63,876 bases of DNA from Pseudomonadota bacterium (GTDB taxonomy: Bacteria > Desulfobacterota > Desulfobacteria > Desulfobacterales > RPRI01), in the NCBI GenBank assembly GCA_018901125.1, contig JAHIFE010000121.1, positions 1 through 63,876 of the forward strand. The letters run 5' to 3'. The position numbers and the translations under genes are program-made. The notes beneath the pieces were generated by a model that saw only the letters and a list, made by a program, of their open reading frames with translations, had not been told where the DNA came from and ran no database searches. Shown in pieces: positions 45,541 to 55,384 of this stretch (within the stretch, counting starts at the first letter, position 1; each line of letters starts with the position of its first letter).

Positions 45541-46794
45541 TTATCCGCACCCCATCCCGGTTCCACCGCAACCTTTGGAACTGAAGTTACGACTTTTAAA
45601 CTTGCTGAGATCTCCGCCTTCAAAAACAGCATCAAGCCCATCGTCAATAAAGCCCTGCATTTCAACCGGAAGTATTCCTGCCAGTTCAAGAATCTGTTTT
45701 GGCCGGTTTCCAAGAGCACTTATGAGAATGGCACGGCAATCCTTAATAGTATCCTTTAACCGATTCCACCTGTCGTCTCCTCCTCCGATATCCGGAGCAT
45801 TCCTGATATCTATAAGCTTATAGCCTTCTTCGTTTTTCTCGTAGATCATAAAGCGATCGGCTTCTCCCAGGTGAAGATTGACAAGAGTCCCTTCCATGGA
45901 AGCAACTGCTACATAAGGTTTATTTTCATTATCATTTTTACTGATTGAGCTGCATGCAGAAAGGCATCCGCTAAACTCACCTATACGGTCTTCACCCAAA
46001 AGCCCGACAGCATCTGCACGGCACCTGGTACAATGCTTCATCTGTGAAACGTATTTGCCGGCCTCTTCTCTGATCCGCGATACAAAATCTTTATCTGGCT
46101 CTTTCATTGTTTCAAATTCAGAGCCCGGACTTGGAAACATGGCGATGGCATTCATCATATCGACTTTTAAATGCCCCATCTCCTTTGCGATTTCGATGAT
46201 GTGCTCATCATTTATTCCCGGAACTATTATTGAGTTAATCTTAACCGTTATATTTTTTTCCTTTAACTTCTTAATTGACTCAAGCTGGCGTTCAATGAGC
46301 TTTGCAGCGGCCTTTTCTTTTCTATACAGTACTTTCCCATCCCTTGCCCAGGAATATATTTTCCCGCCAATCACCGGATCGAGCGCATTGACCGTAATGG
46401 TTATATGGGTCAGGTTGAGACCGCTCAGTTCATCGATATAGGGTAATAGACCCATTCCATTTGTGGCAAGACAAAGTATAATATTCGGAAACTGTTTGTT
46501 AATAAGACGCAATGTTTCCATTGTTTCTTCCGGATTGGCAAAAGGATCACCCGGTCCGGCAATGCCGGCTACTGTTATACGTGGTTCTTTTATAAGAACC
46601 TTTTCAAGATAATCGACAGCCTGTAAAGGTGAAAGAACAGCACTGGTAACTCCGGGCCTGCTTTCGTTCAGACAATCGTATTTCCGGTTACAGTAATTGC
46701 ACTTGATATTACACTTTGGGGCCACCGGAAGGTGGACCCGTCCGAATTTATGTTTTACTTCTTTATTAAAACAGGGGTGTGCGTCCAGGTTCAT
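45541..46794 (-). CDS. nifB: Nitrogenase cofactor biosynthesis protein NifB
   Basis: A radical-SAM enzyme of about 417 residues making NifB-co, the [8Fe-9S-C] precursor. Seen: the SAM cluster motif CNIKCNYCNRKYDC, GPGDPFAN, further cluster cysteines HCTRCRADAVGLLGED, and a C-terminal NifX domain (about 290-410, NKPYVAVASMEGTLVNLHLG). It ends in a Cys/Gly tail, GCGGTGMGCG. The start at 46,794 has AAGGAG upstream; the longer start at 46,851 overlaps nifN. Confidence 0.96.
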   Translation of the reverse strand: MNLDAHPCFNKEVKHKFGRVHLPVAPKCNIKCNYCNRKYDCLNESRPGVTSAVLSPLQAVDYLEKVLIKEPRITVAGIAGPGDPFANPEETMETLRLINKQFPNIILCLATNGMGLLPYIDELSGLNLTHITITVNALDPVIGGKIYSWARDGKVLYRKEKAAAKLIERQLESIKKLKEKNITVKINSIIVPGINDEHIIEIAKEMGHLKVDMMNAIAMFPSPGSEFETMKEPDKDFVSRIREEAGKYVSQMKHCTRCRADAVGLLGEDRIGEFSGCLSACSSISKNDNENKPYVAVASMEGTLVNLHLGEADRFMIYEKNEEGYKLIDIRNAPDIGGGDDRWNRLKDTIKDCRAILISALGNRPKQILELAGILPVEMQGFIDDGLDAVFEGGDLSKFKSRNFSSKGCGGTGMGCG

Positions 46795-46819
46795 TAGCTG
46801 CTCCTTTATCGTAAATCTC

Positions 46820-48178
46820 TCACATATAAGAGTATCCAACCGGTGAATCATTCTGCTTCTTTTCGATTACTAAATTAACAAGATCATCAAGCAGGGCCTG
46901 CGCCCCGCGATAACCGAGGTGGAGAACACGCTGACCGCCTATACGATCATGAATAGGAAATCCTACCCGCATCAAGGGAATCCCATATTTTTTAGCCAGA
47001 CTATATCCCTTGCTGTGTCCGATAAGAAGATCGGGTTTCAATTCTGCAACCTCTTCTCCAATATCATAAAAATCAACGCCGTCACGGACTATCGGCAGAT
47101 CGACAAGCCCTTTTGTAACTGCCGTAATTTCTTTATTCAGCTTTTTGCTTTTCCCACCCGAGGCGCACAGAACCGGCTGAACCCCCATCTCCGCCAGAAA
47201 TGAGGTCAGACCAACCACCAGATCCTCTTCTCCATAGACAACAGCCTTGCAGCCAAAGATATATTTATGAGAATCCACAAAGGAATCTATAAGTCTGCCG
47301 CGTTCAAGAACATGCTTTTCAGGTGATTTGCATCCTGATATTTCTTCCAGAACCGAGAAAAATTCATCACTTTCCCTAAGTCCGACCGGCATCCCGAGAG
47401 AATAGTTTTTAACGCCGAAACGTGAATCCAAAAGTTTTCCGGCGGTTAAATTTCCAAAAATCGTACGCCCGAATTCGATAGTTGCCCGGGCCTTTCCCAT
47501 GCTTCTTATTTTTGATAGCGGAGTTCCGCCTTCGGATATCTTCTGGTAATCAAGAAGGGCCGGGCCATCCAAAGATTCCGAGATATCAGGCAGTACTACT
47601 CCTTCAAGGTTAAAATCAGATAGAAGTTCTTTCAGATAACGTATGTCTGCTGGAGAAACAAACCCCGGCAACAGGTTTATGGATTCATCTTTCCCATATT
47701 CCGTTGCAATCTGGTCAACAAGCACCTTTACGGCATCATGGAATCCTTCCATATGCGTGCCGCCATAGCTTGGTGTGGAAACATTTACCAGAAGCGGAGA
47801 GTTATCGGATTCAAAAAGAGCTTTTTCCTCATCACGAAACTGTTTAATAATGGATGGAACATCATCACCGATTGTTTCGGTTAAGCAGGTTGTGGCGATA
47901 CCGATCATCTTTGCCCCATACTTTGTGGTTACATTTTTGATCCCCTGCTTCAGATTTGCGCCTCCTCCGAATATAGCATTTTTTTCTCCCAGCGAAGAAG
48001 AAGCTATATCCATCGGTTCCCTGAAATGGCTTATAATATAGCGGCGCATATATGTTGCGCATCCCTGTGATCCGTGCAGAAACGGCACAGCCCCTTCAAC
48101 ACCCTTGAAAGCAAGACATGCCCCGATAGGTTTGCATAGTTTGCATGCGTTTGTTGTTGACGTATAATCATCAGACAT
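46820..48178 (-). CDS. nifN: Nitrogenase FeMo-cofactor scaffold NifN
   Basis: A 452-residue NifK-like scaffold subunit; with NifE it matures NifB-co into FeMo-co. Seen: CKLCKPIGACLAFKGVEGA, HGSQGCATYMRRY, ATTCLTETIGDD and a C-terminal HDRIGGQRVLHLGYRGAQ. The NifN-type AFKGVEGAVPFLHGSQG separates it from NifK. It overlaps nifE by eight bases. Confidence 0.93.
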   Translation of the reverse strand: MSDDYTSTTNACKLCKPIGACLAFKGVEGAVPFLHGSQGCATYMRRYIISHFREPMDIASSSLGEKNAIFGGGANLKQGIKNVTTKYGAKMIGIATTCLTETIGDDVPSIIKQFRDEEKALFESDNSPLLVNVSTPSYGGTHMEGFHDAVKVLVDQIATEYGKDESINLLPGFVSPADIRYLKELLSDFNLEGVVLPDISESLDGPALLDYQKISEGGTPLSKIRSMGKARATIEFGRTIFGNLTAGKLLDSRFGVKNYSLGMPVGLRESDEFFSVLEEISGCKSPEKHVLERGRLIDSFVDSHKYIFGCKAVVYGEEDLVVGLTSFLAEMGVQPVLCASGGKSKKLNKEITAVTKGLVDLPIVRDGVDFYDIGEEVAELKPDLLIGHSKGYSLAKKYGIPLMRVGFPIHDRIGGQRVLHLGYRGAQALLDDLVNLVIEKKQNDSPVGYSYM

Positions 48179-49541
48179 TTTTCACATCTCCTGTAGTATT
48201 GCGGGGAACAAAGCGCCATACCGGGCTCATTACAGTGTTATATACTTCTTTGGCAAAATTGAGCATGCCTTCAAAGCCTTCCAGCCCGATTTTTCTTTCA
48301 TGGTTATGATCACAAAATCCCACTCCAAGCTTATAGGCAATCGGGCGTTCCTTGACTCCTCCGATAAACAGATCCACTCCTTTTTCCTTGATAAACTGCG
48401 AAAGCTCTAAAGGATTGGTGTCATCGACTATTATGGTGCCTGGATCTGTTATCTGCTCAAGCTCGGCATAGTCTTCTTTGGTACCGGTCTGAGATCCTAC
48501 CATTACTACTTTCATTCCCAGATGCCTGAGCGCCTTTACCAGAGAAAAAGCCTTGAATGACCCGCCGACGTATATGGCTGCTTTTTTTCCTTCGAGGGCT
48601 TTTTTATATTTTTTCAATTCAGGATAAAGAACTTTCAGCTCGTCTTTAACCAGTTCTTTGGTTTTTTCTATCATTTGGCTATCACCGAAATAATTTGCAA
48701 CATCATATAGAGCCTGGGCCATATCTTCCACACCGAAATAGGAAACTCTTATGTGGGGGATACCGTAGGTTTCCTCCATCATATTTGCCAAATCCATGGT
48801 AGATCCGGAACACTGTACAACATTGAGTTTTGCTCCATGGGCTCTTTTTATATCTGCTATTCGCCCATCCCCGGTGATATTGGCAACAACCTCAACTCCC
48901 ATACGTTTGAAATAATCTCTGATTAACCAGATTTCGCCTGCAAGATTAAAATCGCCAAGAATATTAAGGCTGTATGGAGATATATTATCAGTTTCGCCTG
49001 TTCCCACCAGCCTGAAAAGGGCTTTGCACGCGGCGTTATATCCTTCACGCTTATTGCCTTTAAGTCCTTCCGACTGAACCGGAATAACCGGAATTTTCTT
49101 TTCCGCGCTGACTTTGCGGCAGACGGCTTCCAGATCATCTCCGATAATTCCGACTATACAAGTGGAATAAACAAATGCTGCCTTAGGTCCGTGAAGGTCG
49201 ATAAGCTCATTTAATGCTTTGTACAGTTTTTTTTCACCACCGAAAATGACATCTTTTTCCTGCAGGTCAGTACTAAAACTAAGCCGGTGGAGTTCGGGGC
49301 CTGATGACAGCGCACCCCTGATATCCCAGGTATAGACTGCGCAACCTATGGGGCCATGTACCAGATGCAGAGCATCTGCAATCGGGTACAATACCACTCT
49401 GGAGCCGCAAAAAACACACGCCCTCTGGCTTATCGCTCCGGCCAGGCTGTCGCGGTTACAATCGATATTAAATGGTGATTCACCTTTCCGGTGGATCTGA
49501 TTTTCTCTCTCTTCAAAAATTACAGGTGTAGATGTTTCCAT
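48171..49541 (-). CDS. nifE: Nitrogenase FeMo-cofactor scaffold NifE
   Basis: A 456-residue NifD-like scaffold. Seen: RACVFCGSRVVLYPI, LVHGPIGCAVYTWD, YSTCIVGIIGDD and QCSGSTMDLANMMEETYGIP, where the Cys corresponds to the cofactor-ligand Cys of NifD. The region equivalent to the NifD cofactor His reads FCDHNHERKIGLEGFEG, as expected for NifE. It forms an alpha2-beta2 complex with NifN. Confidence 0.95.
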   Translation of the reverse strand: METSTPVIFEERENQIHRKGESPFNIDCNRDSLAGAISQRACVFCGSRVVLYPIADALHLVHGPIGCAVYTWDIRGALSSGPELHRLSFSTDLQEKDVIFGGEKKLYKALNELIDLHGPKAAFVYSTCIVGIIGDDLEAVCRKVSAEKKIPVIPVQSEGLKGNKREGYNAACKALFRLVGTGETDNISPYSLNILGDFNLAGEIWLIRDYFKRMGVEVVANITGDGRIADIKRAHGAKLNVVQCSGSTMDLANMMEETYGIPHIRVSYFGVEDMAQALYDVANYFGDSQMIEKTKELVKDELKVLYPELKKYKKALEGKKAAIYVGGSFKAFSLVKALRHLGMKVVMVGSQTGTKEDYAELEQITDPGTIIVDDTNPLELSQFIKEKGVDLFIGGVKERPIAYKLGVGFCDHNHERKIGLEGFEGMLNFAKEVYNTVMSPVWRFVPRNTTGDVKNV

Positions 49542-49569
49542 TTTTTCACCTCATGACATCATAATACCA

Positions 49570-49872
49570 TTATGTAATCAGGTATTTTTCCGCTACTACT
49601 CCCTCTTCAAGGGCATCCAGTATTTCATCAACTTCAGCTTCCCCGTTAATATTTCCGTACCATATTCCTTGAGGATATATGACCATAGCCGGACCATCGT
49701 CACACCGGTTCAGGCAACCCGAACTGGCGACCATAGCATTTAAACCCCGGTCCACCAATTCCTCCTGAAGATAGGGAATAAGATTGGGAGACTCTTTACG
49801 CAGGCATTTGCCTTTCGCTTCCGTACCTCTAAAACTACAACATACAAATATATGATAATCAGGTTTTTCCAT
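49570..49872 (-). CDS. Thioredoxin-like [2Fe-2S] ferredoxin
   Basis: A 100-residue ferredoxin of the Shethna/TRX-like type. The four-cysteine pattern is visible: HIFVCCSFRGTEAKGKCLRK and SSGCLNRCDDGPAMVIYP. Such proteins often accompany nitrogenase genes in anaerobes and can interact with nitrogenase (Shethna protein in Azotobacter protects it from oxygen). Whether it donates electrons or acts protectively here is not known. It sits between nifK and nifE, apparently in the operon. Confidence 0.87.
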   Translation of the reverse strand: MEKPDYHIFVCCSFRGTEAKGKCLRKESPNLIPYLQEELVDRGLNAMVASSGCLNRCDDGPAMVIYPQGIWYGNINGEAEVDEILDALEEGVVAEKYLIT

Positions 49873-49910
49873 TTTTATAACTCCCTTATGTAGACTTTCA
49901 AATTCAGATC

Positions 49911-51290
49911 TTACATTACAAGTTCAAATTCGATATCGGTAGCATCTCTATCTTTTCTATCCAATAACGCGTTTAAGATTTTTTCCAGAAGCCGCATACC
50001 TCCTCTGTAACCCACTGTAGGAAAGTAACTATGCCCTACCCGATCCAGGATTGGAAAACCATGCCTTATAAAAGGTATGTCTTCATCCCGTGCAATATAT
50101 TTTACATAAGTGTTTCCAATGAGCAGATCTACCGGCTCATTTTTAATCCACTGGTGAAAGAGAAACATATCTCCGGGTACTTTAATTTTTACTTCACCCG
50201 GAACTTCTGCTGTTATCTCCCGTAAATCCTGTTCAAACTTCTTTCCTGCCGGAGTCCCTGTAACCATGTAAACAGGCTGCATATCAATTGATACCAAAAA
50301 TTTTGCAAGCGCCAGAATCTGGTCCGGATCTCCCACAAGACCAACCCTCTTGCCGTAAAAATACTGGTGCATATCAGCGATAATATCCAGCATCTGACCT
50401 CTTTCAAAGTTAATGGAATCCGGCACATTAACATTAGCCATGCATCTGAGCTGATCTATGAATGCGTCAGTTGCATGTAAGCCGATCGGCAAATCAAGTA
50501 TTTCACATCTCACTTTACATTTCACATCCAAAGCTTTTGCTGCCGCTCCTGAGGCAAATGGCCCCAAGGCTATGGTTCCTATGCTGCTTCCTGTCATTTT
50601 AAGTTCTTCAATTGTAACTCCCCCATCAGGAAACATCTTATACTTTCCTGTCATTGGGCCGTTTAACACCTTGGATGTGTCCGGAAACATTATTGTCTTA
50701 ATCCCCATTGCAGCAGCAAGCCTTTTCATCTCTTCCATATCCGAGGGTTCCACAAATCCTGGTATAAGGTTTACGATTTTGTTTTTAGATCCATTATATT
50801 CCGAAAAATAATCTACCATTGCCCGTGTCATATTCGAAAATCCGGTAACATGCGAACCAACATAACTCGGGGTATTTGTGTGAATAACGTATTTTCCCTC
50901 AGGAATTTTACCCTCGGTCCTTGCCTTATTGATTATCTGCGGCAAGTCGTCTCCGATAGTTTCGGAAAGACATGTTGTATGAACGGCAATCACAGCAGGA
51001 TTATAAACCGTAAAAATGTTGTCAATGGACTGGAGCAGGTTCGCCTGACCACCGAAAACAGAGGCTCCCTCTGTAAACGCGCTGGTTGCGGCTATAACCG
51101 GTTCCTTGTAATGACGTGTCAGCGCGCTACGATGATATGCATAGCAGCCCTGGGAACCGTGACTATGGGGTAAACATCCGTGAATCCCAAGAGCGGCATA
51201 CATGGCTCCTATCGGCTGACAGGTCTTTGCCGGATTCACTGACAGCGCATTTCGTTCTTTTATTTCATCGGTTGTATGTTTTAGAAGCAT
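49911..51290 (-). CDS. nifK: Nitrogenase MoFe protein beta chain NifK
   Basis: A 459-residue beta subunit holding half of the P-cluster. The ligand cysteines are in NPAKTCQPIGAMYAALGIHG, HSHGSQGCYAYHR and HTTCLSETIGDDLP. It is the short form without the N-terminal extension of proteobacterial NifK, as found in clostridia, methanogens and other anaerobes. It follows nifD by 74 bases. Confidence 0.97.
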   Translation of the reverse strand: MLLKHTTDEIKERNALSVNPAKTCQPIGAMYAALGIHGCLPHSHGSQGCYAYHRSALTRHYKEPVIAATSAFTEGASVFGGQANLLQSIDNIFTVYNPAVIAVHTTCLSETIGDDLPQIINKARTEGKIPEGKYVIHTNTPSYVGSHVTGFSNMTRAMVDYFSEYNGSKNKIVNLIPGFVEPSDMEEMKRLAAAMGIKTIMFPDTSKVLNGPMTGKYKMFPDGGVTIEELKMTGSSIGTIALGPFASGAAAKALDVKCKVRCEILDLPIGLHATDAFIDQLRCMANVNVPDSINFERGQMLDIIADMHQYFYGKRVGLVGDPDQILALAKFLVSIDMQPVYMVTGTPAGKKFEQDLREITAEVPGEVKIKVPGDMFLFHQWIKNEPVDLLIGNTYVKYIARDEDIPFIRHGFPILDRVGHSYFPTVGYRGGMRLLEKILNALLDRKDRDATDIEFELVM

Positions 51291-51364
51291 TTCTCTGTCC
51301 TCATATTATATTTAATTCTTAAAATGGTTTCAGGCCAATGGTTGAGCATAATCAAAACTTGCAT

Positions 51365-53020
51365 TTAATCGGATGCATAAGCGGCTGCCAGTTCCGGGTG
51401 AGCCTGCCAGGGTGCCTTCAAATATTTCCATATTTTGCTGTTAACCATACGATCAATTTCATTGTAAAAGTTTACAGCGCCCTTAAACCCGGCGTATGGT
51501 CCTCCATAGTCATAACTATGGAGCTGTTTCATTGGAATTCCGTTTTTCTGTACCGTATACTTCTCCTTAATCCCGGCACAGTAGATATCAGGTTTGAAAG
51601 ACTCTATAAGCAGTTCGGATTCACGCTGACTTATATCGTCTATAACCATGGAACCGCTGTCCATATCCGGCATCATGCCCTCGTATTCTGACATTTTCAG
51701 TCCTGCCTCCGCAAGCTTTGCAATCTCAGCTTCACTTTTTCTGGGATTATATTTAAGCGGGTCAGGTTTGACATCAAGCTCTTCGATGTTTCTGCTGTCA
51801 GCATCCACTTTAATGTCGGGAAGTACTCTCCTGCCTTCATAGTCATCTCTATGGGCAAATTCATATCCTGCCGACAGAGTTTTCATGCCAAGTTCCGCAA
51901 AGAGTTCCTGATAGTGATGCGCACGGGAACCTCCTACAAAAAGCATCGCCCTCTTGCCTTCAGTTCGGGGCCTGACTTCTTCAATTGACTGTTTTACCGC
52001 GGGCATTTCTTCGGCAATAACTTCTTCAACCTTTGCAATCAGTTCTTCATCGCCAAAATACTGAGCAATTTTTCTTAACGATTTTGCCGTGGCATTTGCT
52101 CCGATAAAGTTGATCTTGATCCAGGGCAGGCCGTATTTTGTTTCCATCATCTCGGCAACATAATTAATTGATCTATGACACATTATAAGGTTAAGATCAG
52201 CAACATGAGCGTTGGCGAATTTATCAATGCTGGAATTGCCGCTGAAACTTGAAACCTGGGTAATGCCGCATTTGTTAAAGATCCGCTCTATTTCAAATGC
52301 GTCCCCGCCAATATTATATTCTCCCAGCAGGTTAATTTTATATTTTCCGTCATGCTCGGTATCATCAGTGCCTACCACATGGGTAAAGATACCGTTATTT
52401 GCGATATGATGGCCTGCTGACTGGCTTACTCCCTTATAACCTTCACAACTGAAGCCAAAAACGTTTATTCCAAGTTTTTCCTTCATATTACGGCAAACAG
52501 TATGAATATCGTCCCCAATCAAACCCACAGGGCAGGTAGAAAAAACCGCTATAGCCTTCGGATGAAAATTATCATATGCTTCCTGTATGGCCAGAGCGAG
52601 TTTTTTTTCTCCTCCGAATATGATCTGTTCGTCCTGCATGTCGGTAGAAAAGCAGTAAGTCATGAAGTTGTGATTATCCGGTGTAGTACTGGCATCAGTC
52701 TGGTTTCTGCGGGTTAACCAGCTATAGAATCCACATCCTATCGGCCCGTGGGTGATGTTTATAATGTCTCTTGTCGGCCCCAAAACCACACCCTTGCAAC
52801 CGGCATAGCAGCATCCTCTCTGGCCGATCAATCCAGGAACCGTCCGAACGTTTGGGCTGATATCACCCACTTCACCGTCGCTTCCAAACTTATTGATTAC
52901 GATCTGTTTTGCCCTCTTTCTTGCAACTTTAGGAGGATACTGCAGCAACATTTCTTCTTTCATTTCTTCAGGATTGTATTCATCAGGCTCAAATTTATTA
53001 TTTTCTTCAGGTAGCGCCAT
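51365..53020 (-). CDS. nifD: Nitrogenase MoFe protein alpha chain NifD
   Basis: An alpha subunit of about 551 residues with all active-site ligands: P-cluster cysteines in RGCCYAGCKGV, HGPIGCGFYSW and FSTCPVGLIGDD; the FeMo-co Cys in LIMCHRSINYVAEMM; the cofactor His in LHSYDYGGPYAGFKG. It has an insertion of roughly 50 residues (about 385-440, DIKVDADSRNIEELDVKPDP onward) as in the clostridial-type enzyme. The ATG at 53,020 has AGGAG nine bases before it. Confidence 0.97.
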   Translation of the reverse strand: MALPEENNKFEPDEYNPEEMKEEMLLQYPPKVARKRAKQIVINKFGSDGEVGDISPNVRTVPGLIGQRGCCYAGCKGVVLGPTRDIINITHGPIGCGFYSWLTRRNQTDASTTPDNHNFMTYCFSTDMQDEQIIFGGEKKLALAIQEAYDNFHPKAIAVFSTCPVGLIGDDIHTVCRNMKEKLGINVFGFSCEGYKGVSQSAGHHIANNGIFTHVVGTDDTEHDGKYKINLLGEYNIGGDAFEIERIFNKCGITQVSSFSGNSSIDKFANAHVADLNLIMCHRSINYVAEMMETKYGLPWIKINFIGANATAKSLRKIAQYFGDEELIAKVEEVIAEEMPAVKQSIEEVRPRTEGKRAMLFVGGSRAHHYQELFAELGMKTLSAGYEFAHRDDYEGRRVLPDIKVDADSRNIEELDVKPDPLKYNPRKSEAEIAKLAEAGLKMSEYEGMMPDMDSGSMVIDDISQRESELLIESFKPDIYCAGIKEKYTVQKNGIPMKQLHSYDYGGPYAGFKGAVNFYNEIDRMVNSKIWKYLKAPWQAHPELAAAYASD

Positions 53021-53088
53021 TTTTAGCATCTCCTCTTTCAAACAGTATTTGATTGTTCTTTAATTCGCACGTCATCTCAAATATAATC

Positions 53089-53469
53089 TTAAACATCATC
53101 TAATACTTCATCACCGCTTTCACCGGTTCTTACCCGCACAGCATCAAGGCATGGCATTACACAAATAATACCATCTCCCTGTTTTCCGGTTTTGTTGACC
53201 TTCATTATTGTTTTTACGGTTTTTTTCACCAATTTATTCGGAACTACTATAATTAAGATGCGTTTGGGTATAAGTCTGTTGCTCTGCCCCAATTGCGAGA
53301 TGGCCTCTTCATAACCCTTTTCGGCACCTTTGAGCAGTTGAAGATCTACCAGGCCTTTACCACGTCCAAGAACGCTGCCGGCTGTTATGGAGGAAATGCC
53401 CGCTTCGGAAAGAGCCGTTTTTGTCCGGTTCATCATGTTCATTCGGATAATAGCCAATATTTCCTTCAT
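53089..53469 (-). CDS. nifI2: PII-like nitrogenase regulator NifI2
   Basis: A 126-residue PII-family protein. With NifI1 it binds dinitrogenase and switches off activity when ammonium is available, relieved by 2-oxoglutarate. Seen: EILAIIRMNMMNRTKTALSE, ITAGSVLGRGKG and IICVMPCLDAVRVRTGESG; the T-loop is longer than in NifI1. It overlaps nifI1 by four bases. Confidence 0.94.
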   Translation of the reverse strand: MKEILAIIRMNMMNRTKTALSEAGISSITAGSVLGRGKGLVDLQLLKGAEKGYEEAISQLGQSNRLIPKRILIIVVPNKLVKKTVKTIMKVNKTGKQGDGIICVMPCLDAVRVRTGESGDEVLDDV

Positions 53470-53822
53470 ATCTTCACCTCTTCAATATTACCTCCGGCAT
53501 CCTCTTTTATACCTGAACTAATGGTATAAACTTCCTCCACAGGCACGGCAAAAATTTTTCCATCGCCATAAGCGCCCTTTTCACCGGTACGCGCCGCTTT
53601 TATTATTGTTTTAATGGCAAAGTCCTTGTCCTTATCCTTTATTAGTGTTAGCAACATTTCTTTAGGGATTTCGTCATAAGTAATTTCGCCGATCTTAATT
53701 CCCCTTTGCTTCCCGCGACCTACAACCGATATCTTAGTTACACCAGGGAATCCTGCTTCCATTAATGCTGCCAGTACTGCGTCAACTTTTTCCGGCCTTA
53801 CAACTGATCTGAGCATAATCAT
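53466..53822 (-). CDS. nifI1: PII-like nitrogenase regulator NifI1
   Basis: A 118-residue PII-family protein with MIMLRSVVRPEKVDAVLAAL, TKISVVGRGKQRGI and AARTGEKGAYGDGKIFAVPV. It forms hetero-oligomers with NifI2. Its position between nifH and nifI2-nifD is the one seen in methanogens, clostridia and sulfate reducers. Confidence 0.95.
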   Translation of the reverse strand: MIMLRSVVRPEKVDAVLAALMEAGFPGVTKISVVGRGKQRGIKIGEITYDEIPKEMLLTLIKDKDKDFAIKTIIKAARTGEKGAYGDGKIFAVPVEEVYTISSGIKEDAGGNIEEVKI

Positions 53823-53849
53823 GATATTTTCCTTTCTTATGAGCCTTAT

Positions 53850-54725
<876 letters not shown>

Positions 54726-54875
54726 TTATTACAATAGTTATGCCATAAGAAATCATAACAGGATTTATTTTTATATCTTATTTATATAATGACATATAAT
54801 AGATGTTAATAAGGTAATAAGAGCTACTTTTTTATACGAATAGTAACGACAATATTGTAATTTTTTATATATTGC

Positions 54876-54932
54876 ATTACATTACTGTAATTATATAATT
54901 GTTATTAAAGATTTGATGCGAGCACCTCGCAT
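54876..54932. promoter_or_regulatory. Two palindromes upstream of nifH, possible operators
   Basis: ATTACA-TTAC-TGTAAT (54,876-54,891) is a perfect 6-bp dyad; a further TGTAAT lies at 54,856-54,861. ATGCGAG-CAC-CTCGCAT (54,916-54,932) is a perfect 7-bp dyad. Both lie 200-260 bases before the nifH start. No sigma-54 -24/-12 site is visible here. The rest of 54,675-55,227 is AT-rich and shows no convincing gene. Confidence 0.45.
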
Positions 54933-55227
54933 TAAAAACAAGGAATAGTAAGTTCATAATATAATGATTGCGATGATAATGTTCCGGTTGCAGCTCATTC
55001 AATTGGCAGGGTATTGGTACGTAAGCAAACCGCATACGCACCAATATTCAAAAGGTAATGTTATAGAAACACTATTGCCACTTTGTCGGGTATCGGCCGA
55101 AAATTATACGGACAGGAATGAATCGAATTTATGTCTTGATGATATATCAGAATAAACAAGGCAAATTAGGTTTTCTTTTTTTACAAAAATCTGGTTATGT
55201 ATCAAAATAGTCTCAAGCAAATAATAG

Positions 55228-55369
55228 GAGCCAGTTTCAAAACGTCCCATTTTGGCCGATCTCTGCGTTGGATGAAAATTTTAATCCTCGAAATACTCCA
55301 TGTATTCCTGCGGTTAAAATTTTCATCCGCCTTGACCTTTACCAAACTGAAACGTTTTGAAAGTGGCTC
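55228..55369 (+). mobile_element. 142-bp MITE-like element, copy E
   Basis: Full copy, GAGCCAGTTTCAAAACGTCC to GTTTTGAAAGTGGCTC. Flanks ATAG (left) and ATGT (right) are at best a decayed duplication. It ends 15 bases from the stop codon of the CHAT gene. Confidence 0.9.
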
Positions 55370-55384
55370 ATGTGTTTAAGCTTT

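Noticed and set aside
46820-49541. Alternative (V or Fe-only) nitrogenase scaffold genes
   Set aside because: No vnfG/anfG gene is present, and NifD has the Mo-type ligands with NifI1/NifI2 in the standard Mo cluster order.
54964-55155. 63-codon plus-strand frame upstream of nifH
   Set aside because: No ribosome site, no recognisable family and composition like the surrounding AT-rich leader.
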